Assembly: GCA_021734725.1 (NCBI GenBank)
Contig: JAIPIM010000213.1
Span: forward strand, 1-7,027
Direction: 5' to 3'
Length of the DNA: 7,027 bases
From: Minisyncoccota bacterium
GTDB lineage: Bacteria > Verrucomicrobiota > Lentisphaeria > Oligosphaerales > MVZH01
Position 1 is the first letter of the stretch; every line of letters starts with the position of its first letter. Under the pieces are notes generated by a model that was not told the origin of the DNA, searched no databases, and saw nothing but the letters and a program-made list of their open reading frames with translations. This document shows positions 1 to 4,518 of this stretch, in pieces. Both the position numbers and the translations under genes were made by a program.

Positions 1-1
1 A

Positions 2-202
2 GGCGACACAATCACCGAGGTCTGCAGTCCGCTGACCGGACGCGCCGTAAGCATCAACCGCGACGGTTTGGACAATCCCGACCTGATCCATGTCGCGCCG
101 TACGATCACTGGATTTTCGAAATGGAATTCGATGAAGAGCCGGAGCTGGAATTGCTGCTTGACTGCAAACGGTACACGGCACACTGTGAAACTCTCAACT
201 GA
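2..202 (+). CDS. Glycine cleavage H-like protein, C-terminal part (5' end outside window)
   Basis: The first 66 codons of the window end at a TGA and read as the C-terminal half of an H-protein (GCV_H) fold. Visible landmarks are SPLTGRAVSIN at residues 9-19 (the strand after the lipoyl hairpin in H proteins), LDNPDLIHVAPY at 22-33, a WIFEMEF strand, and an acidic helix ELELLLD followed by an aromatic tail. These match the family pattern SPvSGxVxxvN, DxPELVNxxPY and GWxFKI in order and spacing. Canonical H proteins carry lipoate on a lysine seven residues before the residue preceding the SP proline; ungapped alignment puts Asp2 of this fragment there. This may therefore be an H-like paralogue that is not lipoylated, although a gap or a separate upstream lysine cannot be excluded because the N-terminus is missing. 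No other glycine-cleavage gene is visible. The next gene starts just downstream on the same strand, so the two may be co-transcribed. The family call is fairly safe; the function is not. Confidence 0.8.
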   Translation, partial: GDTITEVCSPLTGRAVSINRDGLDNPDLIHVAPYDHWIFEMEFDEEPELELLLDCKRYTAHCETLN

Positions 203-236
203 GGTGAGGAAACACACGAATTCAGACGCTCAGACA

Positions 237-881
237 ATGCACGCAAAATTGTTCCGTTCATTCAACACACTGTTCTTCGGCTTCGCAATGGTTCTGCTGG
301 CTGCGTTGTATGAAAGCCGGAGTATCATCGCAATCTTTGGCAAGCCTTCGCAAATTATTATGATACCGGTGACCGTAGTTGCCGCCGCAGCCTTTCTTGT
401 CCCGTCTGCAGCTGTATCCTCGGTCCGATGGCAGGTGACTGTATTACGACTGCGTTATGCGGGGCTTGCCATGGTCGGCCTCGGGCCATTCTACTCATGG
501 CACCTGCGAAGCTATGGCAACCTCTACTTAACGGCCAACGGGGGGCTCGCATTACTGTCTGCCGTCTGGTTTCTGCTCGAACTCACGATCTTATTGGAAA
601 TCCTTTTCAAAAATGTGCAAAACCCCCAGCTGGCCGCCCTGTCGGTACGTACGCATCAAGCCACAAGCTTCGTGCTTTTCGCACCAATCCTCACGATCTA
701 CTTCTTTCTGCTCGGCAAAATGTGGCAAGACAACTTGCTGACAGTCCATTCACTGCACTATGTCTGGCACGACATCCCGACCACCATTCGGGCGTTCATC
801 CGTGTCGCGGTTGTCGTCCCGCTGGCAGGCGCACTGCTTTTGACATGGCAAGCCCATCGTGCAGCCGCCCGCCTTGACTGA
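237..881 (+). CDS. Six-helix integral membrane protein of unknown function
   Basis: I do not recognise this family. The product from the ATG is 214 residues and very hydrophobic, with six probable membrane segments near residues 9-25, 39-60, 74-90, 102-124, 142-161 and 185-203. Short basic or polar loops separate them and the C-terminus is Arg/Ala-rich. There is no signal peptide, catalytic motif or metal-binding cluster that I can name. Histidines (His89, His140, His171, His174, His178) lie near membrane boundaries; haem or quinone contact is possible but unsupported. The start is uncertain. The ATG at 237 has no good Shine-Dalgarno sequence, while a GTG at 204, two bases after the stop of the H-like gene, would extend the protein by 11 polar residues. 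The short gap after the H-like gene suggests an operon and perhaps a shared role. A longer frame reaching back to 90 would overlap the H-like gene and is rejected. Confidence 0.72.
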   Translation: MHAKLFRSFNTLFFGFAMVLLAALYESRSIIAIFGKPSQIIMIPVTVVAAAAFLVPSAAVSSVRWQVTVLRLRYAGLAMVGLGPFYSWHLRSYGNLYLTANGGLALLSAVWFLLELTILLEILFKNVQNPQLAALSVRTHQATSFVLFAPILTIYFFLLGKMWQDNLLTVHSLHYVWHDIPTTIRAFIRVAVVVPLAGALLLTWQAHRAAARLD

Positions 882-1000
882 CGCGCCATTTGTTGACAGT
901 TAAGCTAAGCTGGACGCCGTGCCAAAAGGTCTCGGCCCCATGTTTGTGGCTATCTCGGATGAGATTTCGCTCGTTTGGCGGGAATCGCCAGCCGCATTCC

Positions 1001-1028
1001 TTGCCATGCGAAAATCGCAGAGTATTGT
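1001..1028 (+). promoter_or_regulatory. Putative sigma-70-type promoter of pyrF
   Basis: TTGCCA (1001-1006, five of six matches to the -35 consensus) is followed after 16 bases by TATTGT (1023-1028, four of six to the -10). Transcription would begin near 1035, leaving a leader of about 36 nt that contains the pyrF Shine-Dalgarno sequence. It lies in the 189-base gap after the membrane protein gene, consistent with pyrF starting its own transcript. This rests on motif matching only. Confidence 0.42.
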
Positions 1029-1070
1029 CTTTTCGTCACAGCCCCCCTGAAAACGGATCTTGGAGACATC

Positions 1071-1760
1071 ATGGCCCCACATACACAACTGATTGTCGCA
1101 CTGGACCTGGACAGCCTGAACGATGCGCGCAAGCTTGTGACGGATCTCGGTGATAGCGTGACCTGGTACAAGGTGGGTAAACAGCTGTTCACGCGCTACG
1201 GCCCGCACGCTGTGACTGCTCTCAAAGACATGGGCAAGAAAGTCTTTCTCGACCTCAAGTTTCACGACATCCCCAATACTGTCGCCCAGGCCGTACGGTC
1301 AGCGGCCAGTTTGGGTGCGGATATGACCAATGTGCATGCAGGCGGTGGCCCCGCCATGTTGCGGGCAGCCGCCGAATCGGCACAGGATTGCGAGTTAATA
1401 CTCGTTGCAGTGACGGTGCTGACCAGTATGGACACCGATGAACTCCATAGCGTCGGCGTGACAGTTTCACCCGAAAAACAGGTCCTGCGACTGGCAAGGC
1501 TAGCGCAGAATCAGGGCGTTCACGGTGTTGTATGTTCGGGCCATGAAATCGCGCCTCTGCGCCAGGCATGTGGTGACCGCTTCGTGCTCGTAGTTCCCGG
1601 CATCCGTCCGGCTACCAGTCAACACGGTGATCAAAAACGGGTGATGACACCCGCGGACGCAGCACGTGCCGGTGCCGATTATATCGTGGTAGGACGCCCC
1701 ATTCGGGCGGCCGCGGACCCCGTTGCCGCGGCACACGCGGTTGCGGCAGAGTTGACATAG
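1071..1760 (+). CDS. pyrF: Orotidine 5'-phosphate decarboxylase
   Basis: This cytoplasmic enzyme decarboxylates OMP to UMP, the last step of de novo pyrimidine synthesis. The 229-residue product has the usual bacterial length and all class landmarks: LIVALDLD at residues 7-14, YKVGKQLF at 33-40, the catalytic segment DLKFHDIPNT at 61-70 (Asp61, Lys63 and Asp66, with Lys34 completing the charged network), TVLTS in the middle, VPGIRP, and the phosphate-binding end DYIVVGRPI. As expected for this family it forms one TIM barrel and needs no cofactor. The ATG at 1071 was chosen because GGAG lies five bases upstream and because longer in-frame starts, back to TTG 975, add a non-homologous N-terminus. 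The gene stands alone here with no other pyr gene nearby. A promoter for the next gene overlaps its stop codon. Confidence 0.97.
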   Translation: MAPHTQLIVALDLDSLNDARKLVTDLGDSVTWYKVGKQLFTRYGPHAVTALKDMGKKVFLDLKFHDIPNTVAQAVRSAASLGADMTNVHAGGGPAMLRAAAESAQDCELILVAVTVLTSMDTDELHSVGVTVSPEKQVLRLARLAQNQGVHGVVCSGHEIAPLRQACGDRFVLVVPGIRPATSQHGDQKRVMTPADAARAGADYIVVGRPIRAAADPVAAAHAVAAELT

Positions 1761-1779
1761 AGCCTCCTTCTAATATAAG
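1752..1779 (+). promoter_or_regulatory. Strong candidate promoter overlapping the pyrF stop codon
   Basis: A perfect TTGACA (1752-1757) sits in the last codons of pyrF. After 16 bases comes TATAAG (1774-1779, five of six to the -10 consensus). Transcription would start around 1786, about 150 bases before the ATG of the metallopeptidase gene. This is the best consensus match I see in the window. It would drive either the metallopeptidase with a long leader or a short RNA. Confidence 0.55.
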
Positions 1780-1808
1780 ACGAAGAAGAAAGATAAAGGA
1801 CACCAAGC

Positions 1809-1862
1809 AACCGGGAACGCCGCCTGACAGGATGCGGAGAACTGAGAGCGCGCGGTCCGGTT
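1809..1862 (+). other. Inverted repeat in the leader between pyrF and the metallopeptidase gene
   Basis: AACCGG at 1809-1814 is matched exactly by CCGGTT at 1857-1862, with further GC-rich complementarity inside if bulges are allowed. The right arm is followed by CTTTGTCT, which is somewhat T-rich but not a convincing terminator tail. Together with the promoter at 1752-1779 this could be the core of a structured leader or a roughly 80-nt RNA. I recognise no known riboswitch or sRNA consensus in it. Confidence 0.3.
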
Positions 1863-1934
1863 CTTTGTCTAGGCCGTGCGCGAAGACGATCCGCGCGGGC
1901 TGACGCGAAGATACGCTTGTGGGGTCACAGAAAG

Positions 1935-2696
1935 ATGCCAACGCATGAACTTGACCTGATGCATGGCTCGGTCCCCTACACCATCCGGCGGAGCAACCGC
2001 GCCAAACGATTGCGCATAACGTTGGACGAAAGCCAGGGTTTAATTCTGGTTCTTCCACGGGGAATATCCGAACAGGAAGGCCAAAAGTTTCTGGCGGAAA
2101 AACGAGATTGGATTCAGCGAACCCTGGCGCGTCTGGATCGTCAGAAGATCCATCGCGCCGACCTCTTGAAGCCGCCGGCAAGGGTCCCCTTCCACGGTCG
2201 GGACGTGCCGGTGACGACCAGACTCGGCGGAGACATGTCCGCGGTGCATTGGACCGGCAAAGAACTTCTTCTGTTCGTGCCTGACCCGCGGCACGGCCGC
2301 CCTGTTCTTGCTAACTGGTTCCGACGGCGCGCAACGCACTTCATACCCGAAAAAGTCAAGGAGTTGATGAGCGAAGACAGTCCCCTGCCCGCTTCTTGCA
2401 GATCCGCCCTCGGGAGTGTCCAGCGCATTCAGGTACGAAATCAGAAGACGCGGTGGGGGTCATGCTCGGCACGTGGCACTCTCAGTTTCAACTGGCGGTT
2501 GATACTTACCCCCGACGCGGTGGTTGAATACATTATCCTGCATGAAATGATACACCTGACCCACCCGCATCATCAGGGAGCTTTCTGGAAGGCAGTTCTG
2601 CAAGCCTGCCCTTCGGCACGAAAACACACACAGTGGTTGCGCACCGAGGGGGCAACCTTGATGCGTGCATGGCCGCCCGACCTGTGCTTGACGTAA
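1935..2696 (+). CDS. YgjP-like zinc metallopeptidase (DUF45, M48-type)
   Basis: The 253-residue product matches the YgjP/DUF45 family of predicted cytoplasmic zinc peptidases. N-terminal hallmarks are the basic stretch IRRSNRAKRLRITLD (residues 17-31), a VLPRGIS strand-turn, and a helix EKRDWIQRTLARL where the family usually has a W-I/V motif. The core carries RNQKTRWGSCS (168-178), a family signature, and the zinc site HEMIH (203-207), with His213 as expected third ligand in HPHHQGAFW. No signal peptide or membrane segment is present. Physiological substrates of this family are poorly known. The start is the ATG at 1935, which places the conserved N-terminus correctly. A TTG at 1917 would add six residues and cannot be excluded, since neither has a strong Shine-Dalgarno sequence. 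It converges on the thioesterase gene with 64 bases between the stop codons. Confidence 0.92.
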   Translation: MPTHELDLMHGSVPYTIRRSNRAKRLRITLDESQGLILVLPRGISEQEGQKFLAEKRDWIQRTLARLDRQKIHRADLLKPPARVPFHGRDVPVTTRLGGDMSAVHWTGKELLLFVPDPRHGRPVLANWFRRRATHFIPEKVKELMSEDSPLPASCRSALGSVQRIQVRNQKTRWGSCSARGTLSFNWRLILTPDAVVEYIILHEMIHLTHPHHQGAFWKAVLQACPSARKHTQWLRTEGATLMRAWPPDLCLT

Positions 2697-2713
2697 GCCT
2701 GAATCCGTGAATG

Positions 2714-2745
2714 TTCCGTATAGTTCGTTCTCTGGTCCTACGGAA
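2714..2745. terminator. Possible bidirectional terminator hairpin
   Basis: A perfect 7-bp inverted repeat, TTCCGTA (2714-2720) and TACGGAA (2739-2745), lies in the short gap between two convergent genes. That is where a shared terminator would be expected. The 18-base loop is large and neither side has a proper T-run (only TTCTTTG on the + side), so this is tentative. Confidence 0.3.
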
Positions 2746-2760
2746 AGCATTCTTTGTAAA

Positions 2761-3123
2761 TCAACTGTCGGGCAGGGCCACTTTGTGACCCTTCCTGTCG
2801 ACATTCACGAGGGCCACACACGTTGTGAAGACGGTATGCTCCTCCTCTTTGGCACCTGCCGCCTGGGCATACACTTCCACTCGGTACATCACCGACGTCG
2901 TTCCCCTTTTTTCCTGTCTGCAGTTGAAGCGCAGGATCGTGCCGTTGCCGACCTGGTGCTGGAAGGCCACTTGATCCATTGCCCGGGTGACAAAAGTGCA
3001 CCCGGGTTGTTCCCGAGTGGCGGCCAGCCAGGCGAACTCATCGACCCACTTCAACATTTGTCCGCCGAATAAATAGCCAAAGTGATTGAGGTGTTCCGTA
3101 CGCACGAGCGTATACGTATCCAT
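2761..3123 (-). CDS. Acyl-CoA thioesterase, hotdog fold (YciA/ACOT type)
   Basis: This 120-residue protein would hydrolyse acyl-CoA thioesters to free acid and CoA in the cytoplasm; chain-length preference cannot be read from sequence. The N-terminus has the hotdog thioesterase signature HLNHFGYLFGGQMLKWVDE (residues 11-29): Asn13 and the central-helix acidic pair Asp28/Glu29 are in the usual catalytic positions and Gly20-Gly21 precede the helix. Later strands fit the fold: FVTRAMDQVAFQHQV (44-58), GTILRFNC (61-68), a YRVEVYAQ strand and a FTTCVALVNVD strand. The start at 3123 was chosen over the upstream in-frame ATG at 3171 because a consensus AAGGAGG lies five bases before it and the shorter product begins right at the conserved domain. 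The upstream extension looks like 5' leader. It is divergent from queC and convergent with the metallopeptidase gene, with no obvious pathway partner nearby. Confidence 0.93.
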   Translation of the reverse strand: MDTYTLVRTEHLNHFGYLFGGQMLKWVDEFAWLAATREQPGCTFVTRAMDQVAFQHQVGNGTILRFNCRQEKRGTTSVMYRVEVYAQAAGAKEEEHTVFTTCVALVNVDRKGHKVALPDS

Positions 3124-3128
3124 GCGGA

Positions 3129-3135
3129 CCTCCTT
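3129..3135 (-). promoter_or_regulatory. Consensus Shine-Dalgarno sequence fixing the thioesterase start
   Basis: On the - strand the sequence reads AAGGAGG, then five bases, then ATG at 3123. This is a perfect match to the anti-Shine-Dalgarno complement at good spacing. It argues against translation from the longer frame starting at 3171. Confidence 0.85.
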
Positions 3136-3197
3136 CATACCGTCAATAGACTCTTGCACATTAGACGCCATGCAAAAAGATATCGCATGGCTCCCAG

Positions 3198-3226
3198 TTA
3201 GCCGTTTTGCGCGACTGATCTATACT
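3198..3226 (+). promoter_or_regulatory. Putative queC promoter
   Basis: TATACT (3221-3226, five of six to the -10 consensus) is preceded at 17 bases by TTAGCC (3198-3203, only three of six to the -35). Transcription would start near 3232 and leave a leader of about 113 nt before queC. The -10 box overlaps the first TACTG half-site of the neighbouring inverted repeat, so a bound repressor could block it. The weak -35 would fit an activated or regulated promoter. Confidence 0.4.
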
Positions 3227-3246
3227 GCATACACAGTAGGTATGCA
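3223..3246. promoter_or_regulatory. Overlapping inverted repeats, candidate operator upstream of queC
   Basis: Two perfect inverted repeats overlap here. One is TACTG (3223-3227) with CAGTA (3234-3238), six bases apart. The other is TGCATAC (3226-3232) with GTATGCA (3240-3246), seven bases apart. They lie on and just after the putative queC -10 box, in the gap between the divergent thioesterase and queC genes, which is a typical place for an operator. No regulator gene is adjacent and I do not recognise the site as that of a named regulator. Confidence 0.4.
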
Positions 3247-3251
3247 TTACA

Positions 3252-3281
3252 TTACTGCAAAAAAGTTTCAGTAAAAAAACT
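3252..3281 (+). repeat. Inverted repeats with pseudoknot potential in the queC leader
   Basis: TTACTG (3252-3257) pairs with CAGTAA (3269-3274). Inside that loop AGTTT (3264-3268) can pair with AAACT (3277-3281) beyond the stem. This is H-type pseudoknot topology with A-rich connections. It repeats the TACTG/CAGTA half-sites of the upstream repeat about 32 bases away, so it may equally be a second DNA operator. The two stems are also possible as alternative simple hairpins. Confidence 0.35.
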
Positions 3282-3344
3282 GTCCTGCGTGATGTCAATG
3301 CTGATTCCGAACACAATTTTGCGCTTATGCAAAGGAAAGGTCTC

Positions 3345-4043
3345 ATGCCCCCAGCCACCATCCTAATCAGTGGCGGACTCGATTCAACCGTGCTTCTGCA
3401 TTATGTCGCCAAGCGACTGCATCGTGCCCCACTTTATTCGCTATCGTTCAATTATGCCCAGCGTCATGTACGCGAACCCGAAATGGCGGCTTGGCAATCC
3501 GAGCATGTTGCGGAAGTGAAAGAGCATCATATCATCGATCTAACGATGTTTGAGGAGGTAATTGGCGGAGCATCTTCTCTCGTGGCGGGAGGAGAGCGTG
3601 TACCGTCTTTGAACGAATTAAAAGAAACCGAGCACGACCAACCACCAACCTATGTTCCCAACCGCAACATGATCCTTCTGTCACTGGCCGCTGCCTTTGC
3701 TGAATCCCGTGACTGCGACACGGTCTACTACGGTGCACAGGCCCAGGACATGTACGGTTACTGGGACTGCACCTCCGAGTTCATAGAGCGCATGAACCGG
3801 GTCTTGTCACTTAATCGTCGTACCCCTGTGAAGGTTGCAGCTCCTTTTGTGAACAAGAGCAAAGCCGAAGAAATCAGTCTAGGTCATGATTTGGGAGTGG
3901 ATTTCGCCCATACCTGGTCCTGTTACCGGGGGAAAAACGTTCCGTGCGGGGAGTGCCCCACCTGCGTCGAACGCCGAACGGCGTTCGAGAAGGCCGGATT
4001 CATAGACCCGCTTGCCCGCAACTCCTGGGATGAGACTTCATAA
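3345..4043 (+). CDS. queC: 7-cyano-7-deazaguanine (preQ0) synthase
   Basis: QueC converts 7-carboxy-7-deazaguanine, ammonia and ATP into preQ0, the precursor of queuosine in tRNA and of some 7-deazapurine DNA modifications. The 232-residue product has the usual length. Diagnostic parts are the PP-loop SGGLDST (residues 9-15), SFNYAQRH (34-41), the family motif YVPNRNMILLSLAAAFAE (103-120), a YGAQAQD loop around residue 130, PFVNKSKAEE (167-176), and a C-terminal zinc site built from Cys193, Cys201, Cys204 and Cys207 in WSCYRG...CGECPTC. The start is placed at ATG 3345, with AAGGAAAGG just upstream, rather than ATG 3327. The earlier ATG precedes the purine-rich element and would add MQRKGL before the first conserved strand. 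No queD, queE or queF lies in the window. The long leader contains unusual inverted repeats. Confidence 0.97.
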   Translation: MPPATILISGGLDSTVLLHYVAKRLHRAPLYSLSFNYAQRHVREPEMAAWQSEHVAEVKEHHIIDLTMFEEVIGGASSLVAGGERVPSLNELKETEHDQPPTYVPNRNMILLSLAAAFAESRDCDTVYYGAQAQDMYGYWDCTSEFIERMNRVLSLNRRTPVKVAAPFVNKSKAEEISLGHDLGVDFAHTWSCYRGKNVPCGECPTCVERRTAFEKAGFIDPLARNSWDETS

Positions 4044-4119
4044 CTGGCGTGTTCGGACTCACAGAGTGACTGTCTATGGACTATGCCGACACGGGTCCGG
4101 TCGACGTCGCGATACCGGT

Positions 4120-4329
4120 TCATTGACCTCGATCGCCAGTCCTGCTTTCTTCATCTTGGTCGGGGCGAATCGCCTCGTCAACCAACATCACCGGAATGTC
4201 TTCCCGTATGGGATAATGCCGGCCGCATTGATCACACACCACGTATTTTTCATCCTCTGACAGACGCACGGGCGGCCGATCTTCGCACGCGGGGCAGGCC
4301 AAAATATCAAGAAGCTCTTTGCTGATCAT
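4120..4329 (-). CDS. Trm112/UPF0434 (YcaR-like) small zinc protein
   Basis: This 69-residue protein fits the Trm112-like UPF0434 family. It has LLDILACPACED (residues 6-17), a second knuckle VVCDQCGRHYPI (30-41) and the family's DIPVMLVDEA end (44-53). Cys12, Cys15, Cys32 and Cys35 form the predicted zinc site. The last 15 residues are polar and probably disordered. In eukaryotes and archaea Trm112 activates methyltransferases that act on tRNA, rRNA and release factors; the role of bacterial homologues is less settled, so a methyltransferase-partner role is inference. The ATG at 4329 has GGAGAT upstream at workable spacing. It converges with queC (76 bases between stops) and is divergent from the sulfatase gene. 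Confidence 0.93.
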   Translation of the reverse strand: MISKELLDILACPACEDRPPVRLSEDEKYVVCDQCGRHYPIREDIPVMLVDEAIRPDQDEESRTGDRGQ

Positions 4330-4371
4330 CGCAGGTTATCTCCATTGCTAATGCCACCTCATGTCACGCTC

Positions 4372-4400
4372 AAGATAACACAGGCCCCTCGAAAAGGCAA
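4372..4400 (-). promoter_or_regulatory. Putative promoter of the Trm112-like gene
   Basis: On the - strand TTGCCT (4395-4400, four of six to the -35) is followed after 17 bases by TATCTT (4372-4377, four of six to the -10). It would give a leader of roughly 35 nt before the ATG at 4329. The match is moderate. Confidence 0.33.
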
Positions 4401-4406
4401 GAGTGG

Positions 4407-4436
4407 TTGACACACCCTGAAAAACTGCTTTATTAC
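4407..4436 (+). promoter_or_regulatory. Putative promoter of the sulfatase gene
   Basis: A perfect TTGACA (4407-4412) is followed after 18 bases by TATTAC (4431-4436, four of six to the -10). Transcription would begin near 4443, about 75 bases before the sulfatase ATG. It is adjacent to the divergent putative Trm112-like promoter, with only six bases between the two -35 boxes, so the two promoters could interfere with each other. Confidence 0.45.
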
Positions 4437-4518
4437 AGGCACCCGGAAATGGCTCTGCTATCCTGCAGTTTAACGTTCGCCGCAATTGTCGTGGTAGCGT
4501 GGTAGAAGGAACACCCGC

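Noticed and set aside
90..236. N-terminal extension of the membrane protein back to 90
   Set aside because: It would overlap the H-like gene out of frame for over 100 bases and reads as a non-conserved basic peptide.
893..898. Perfect TTGACA upstream of pyrF as a -35 box
   Set aside because: No acceptable -10 sequence lies 16-18 bases downstream. The pair at 1001-1028 fits better.
976..990. TGGCG/CGCCA hairpin upstream of pyrF as a terminator
   Set aside because: The stem is five pairs with no T-run after it. It is probably chance in GC-rich DNA.
1612..2181. Long open frame on the - strand (189 codons) across the end of pyrF and the start of the metallopeptidase gene
   Set aside because: It is antisense to two well-identified genes and its product is low-complexity and Arg/Pro/Ser-rich with no recognisable domain.
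3223..3238. LexA (SOS) box upstream of queC
   Set aside because: The arms resemble the E. coli CTG...CAG half-sites, but the spacer is 6 bases rather than the 10 of that box, and queC is not an SOS gene.
3252..3344. Classical preQ1-I riboswitch
   Set aside because: The conserved core and the overlap with the ribosome binding site are not visible. Only the general pseudoknot topology is similar.
4097..4118. CCGGT/ACCGG inverted repeat between queC and the Trm112-like gene as a shared terminator
   Set aside because: The stem is only five pairs, with no T-run on either strand.
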